Assembly (NCBI RefSeq): GCF_019754935.1
Contig: NZ_JAGSOA010000003.1
Span: forward strand, 62,001 to 126,000
Length of the DNA stretch: 64,000 nt
Reading direction: 5' to 3'
DNA from: Corynebacterium parakroppenstedtii
GTDB taxonomy: Bacteria > Actinomycetota > Actinomycetes > Mycobacteriales > Mycobacteriaceae
In this document: positions 62,834-64,000 of the stretch, piece after piece
How the letters are laid out: every line of letters starts with the position of its first letter
Position numbering within the stretch: position 1 is the stretch's first letter
Program-made: the position numbers and the translations under genes
Notes under the pieces: model-generated
What the model saw: the letters and a program-made list of their open reading frames with translations, nothing else
Told to the model about the DNA's origin: nothing
The model's database searches: none

Positions 62834-63246
62834 AGCGATGCACCACCATCGGAATCGTAACCCGCGTCGATATCGTCGTCATCGAAATCGTGATCCGCGT
62901 CATCATAATTATGATCACCATAACTATGGTCATCGAAGTCATGATGGCTATCTGCTAAATAATCCGGGTCATACGTATCAGAAGCGTGTTCCCCTTCAGA
63001 AGAATCGGGATCATCTAATGCGTCATAGAGCCCTGCGTCGTCGTCGACATCATCATCCAGGTAATCATCGTCTTGATTTGGGAGAACGCTAGTGTCAGCT
63101 GGAGGACGAAACTCAGACATAGCGCTCTCAACGATCCTGTTAAAAACGTCGTCACTGAGGTCCTCGTCAAACACAGAGAGAAGATCTCTCCAAGTTTCAA
63201 AGGACTCACCGGAATCTCCTTCTAAGCCCTCGAAAGGTGAAGCCAT
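62830..63246 (-). CDS. Very acidic His/Asp-rich protein coupled to the ECF sigma factor (138 aa)
   Basis: ATG 63246 has AGGAGATCGAGT upstream; a longer frame to 63273 lacks this. About 55 N-terminal residues are helical (SFETWRDLLSVFDEDL, DVFNRIVESAM). The rest is Asp/Glu/Tyr/His-rich (DPDSSEGEHASDTYDPDYLA; DSHHDFDDHSYGDHNYDD), ending in GYDSDGG. It has no hydrophobic segment and no zinc-finger anti-sigma motif. Overlapping a sigma gene by four bases, it is a strong candidate for an anti-sigma or a metal-sensing regulator. Function unproven. Confidence 0.6.
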   Translation of the reverse strand: MASPFEGLEGDSGESFETWRDLLSVFDEDLSDDVFNRIVESAMSEFRPPADTSVLPNQDDDYLDDDVDDDAGLYDALDDPDSSEGEHASDTYDPDYLADSHHDFDDHSYGDHNYDDADHDFDDDDIDAGYDSDGGASL

Positions 63247-63273
63247 ACTCGATCTCCTGAACTGCTTCGGCAA

Positions 63274-63393
63274 GACGAAGTGCGTAGAAAAAACTAATCA
63301 GGTATAAAATATTATCGCTTTTTTCAGTTTTGCGCACGTTCTCCACAATCGGGGGAGGATACGAGATTCGTTTACAGAATCCCGCATAGCCCC
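63274..63393. other. Promoter region of the sigma operon
   Basis: 120 bp with AT-rich TATTATTTTATAC-like sequence (minus strand near 63310) between the sigma pair and the aminotransferase gene. No GGAACATT is seen here. Exact promoter not assigned. Confidence 0.3.
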
Positions 63394-64000
63394 TCACTCC
63401 CCGACAGCTTCGGCGGCAATCTCCTCAACCTCATCGGCTGTATCCGGCCGATCGAACTCAAACCCGTCCAAGCTCAGCACCCGCGCAGCAACGCGTACTG
63501 AGGACACCAACCAAACGCCATCGGCCGCTTTGAGGTCGTCAAGCGTGAGACGTCGCTCCTCACACTCCCATCCACACTCACGCGCAATTCCGAACATCGA
63601 CGCTTGCGTCGTACCAGCAAGGATCCCCGCATCGGTTTTCGGCGTCATCATGCGGCGATCAGACACCGCGATCACGGTGGACGTCGGCCCCTCCAGTACG
63701 GCACCGTCGTCGGAAATGAAAATGACGTCGTCAAAGTCATGCTCATGGGCATAGCGCAAGGCAGCCATATTCGCTGCGTATGAGAGGGTTTTCGCGCCAA
63801 TCAAGGCCCATGGTGATCGCTCCGACAAATCCAAGCGGAACCCTCGCTCCGCGGACATCACCTTCACACCATCGCGACGGCCACGCTCGACCTCCTCCGA
63901 CATCGGCGCCACCGTAATCCAACCCGTCGGCCGCCCCGTCGACTCGCGTCCACGAGACAACACCCACCTCAGACCACAATCACGATCCGCTAGCTCCGGG
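63394..64000 (-). CDS. Aminodeoxychorismate-lyase-like class IV aminotransferase (partial, C-terminal part)
   Basis: The frame is open to the window edge (E-L-A-D-R-D-C-G-L-R-W-V-L-S-R-G before the apparent start), so the N-terminus is outside. The class IV fold is clear: GWITVAP, the PLP lysine segment GAKTLSYAANMAALRYA, DVIFISDDGAVLEGPTSTV and GILAGTTQASMFGIARECGW. PabC releases pyruvate from aminodeoxychorismate to give p-aminobenzoate for folate; branched-chain or D-amino-acid aminotransferases share this fold. The length and GRES-type N-terminal region favour PabC. Confidence 0.75.
   Translation of the reverse strand, partial: PELADRDCGLRWVLSRGRESTGRPTGWITVAPMSEEVERGRRDGVKVMSAERGFRLDLSERSPWALIGAKTLSYAANMAALRYAHEHDFDDVIFISDDGAVLEGPTSTVIAVSDRRMMTPKTDAGILAGTTQASMFGIARECGWECEERRLTLDDLKAADGVWLVSSVRVAARVLSLDGFEFDRPDTADEVEEIAAEAVGE

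Noticed and set aside
34168..63246. The locus as a type VII secretion or phage-tail-like injection system
   Set aside because: No EccC-type FtsK ATPase, WXG100 pair, sheath, tube or baseplate gene was seen.
34168..63246. CRISPR array or Cas genes
   Set aside because: No regularly spaced repeats or Cas motifs seen anywhere in the window.

Overview
The window looks like a chromosome segment from a mycolic-acid-type actinomycete, most likely a Corynebacterium of moderate GC. The evidence is a mycothiol synthase gene, the gene order lmeA - glnR-like - mshD - pstSCAB ... phoU - dusB - acetate CoA-transferase (the Rv0817c-Rv0821c neighbourhood of M. tuberculosis and the cg284x neighbourhood of C. 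glutamicum, recalled from memory), and several leaderless transcripts. All assignments were made by eye; no database search was run.

Layout. (1) 1-4409 is one end of a prophage or integrative element: small phage-type genes, an operator array, a leaderless repressor with an ImmA-like protease, a small secreted protein, and a tyrosine integrase that stops 75 bp from the 3' end of tRNA-Glu(UUC), the probable attachment site. The rest of the element lies to the left, outside the window. (2) 4691-8099 is an osmoprotectant-type ABC importer (ATPase, two permeases, lipoprotein; the second permease is frameshifted) and tRNA-Lys(UUU). (3) 8257-28627 is conserved core: acetate CoA-transferase, dusB, phoU, an MFS transporter with deoD, pstBACS behind a PHO-box-like repeat, mshD, a GlnR-like regulator, LmeA-like protein, nitrobindin, a secreted lipase, HchA, a YceI protein and an FAD/Fe-S D-2-hydroxyacid dehydrogenase. 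(4) 28808-33976 is transitional: secreted proteins, a frameshifted RDD protein, a frameshifted secreted trypsin-like protease and a decayed IS110 transposase.

(5) 34168-63246 is a roughly 29-kb accessory locus and the most interesting part. A leftward operon encodes a 4-TM protein, a membrane-anchored extracellular vWA lipoprotein, a 1198-aa tubulin/FtsZ-like GTPase, a 933-aa membrane protein, a large beta-rich protein, a GAP1-like protein, a second vWA-like protein, a double-GTPase-like P-loop protein, and a tail of six small, mostly single-TM proteins. A rightward operon from the shared control region encodes two small proteins, a dynamin-like membrane GTPase, a second P-loop GTPase and two membrane-anchored Hsp70/actin-fold proteins with exported C-terminal domains. 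At the far end sits an ECF sigma factor, translationally coupled to a very acidic His/Asp-rich protein. My reading is an envelope-spanning NTP-driven assembly: outside sensors (vWA, exported Hsp70 tails), inside polymer or switch modules (tubulin-like, dynamin-like, GTPase plus GAP1), probably under its own sigma factor. It resembles the GAP1 / double-GTPase conflict systems predicted by comparative genomics, but its function is unknown. Two unrelated adjacent proteins end in the same heptapeptide, MPGEDLF, encoded by different codons.

A caution: seven genes appear broken by one or more single-base indels, several at mononucleotide runs. Either the consensus has indel errors or this strain carries slippage or phase-variation sites; the frameshifted genes are annotated as single loci. 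(6) 63394-64000 is the C-terminal part of an aminodeoxychorismate-lyase-like class IV aminotransferase running off the window.
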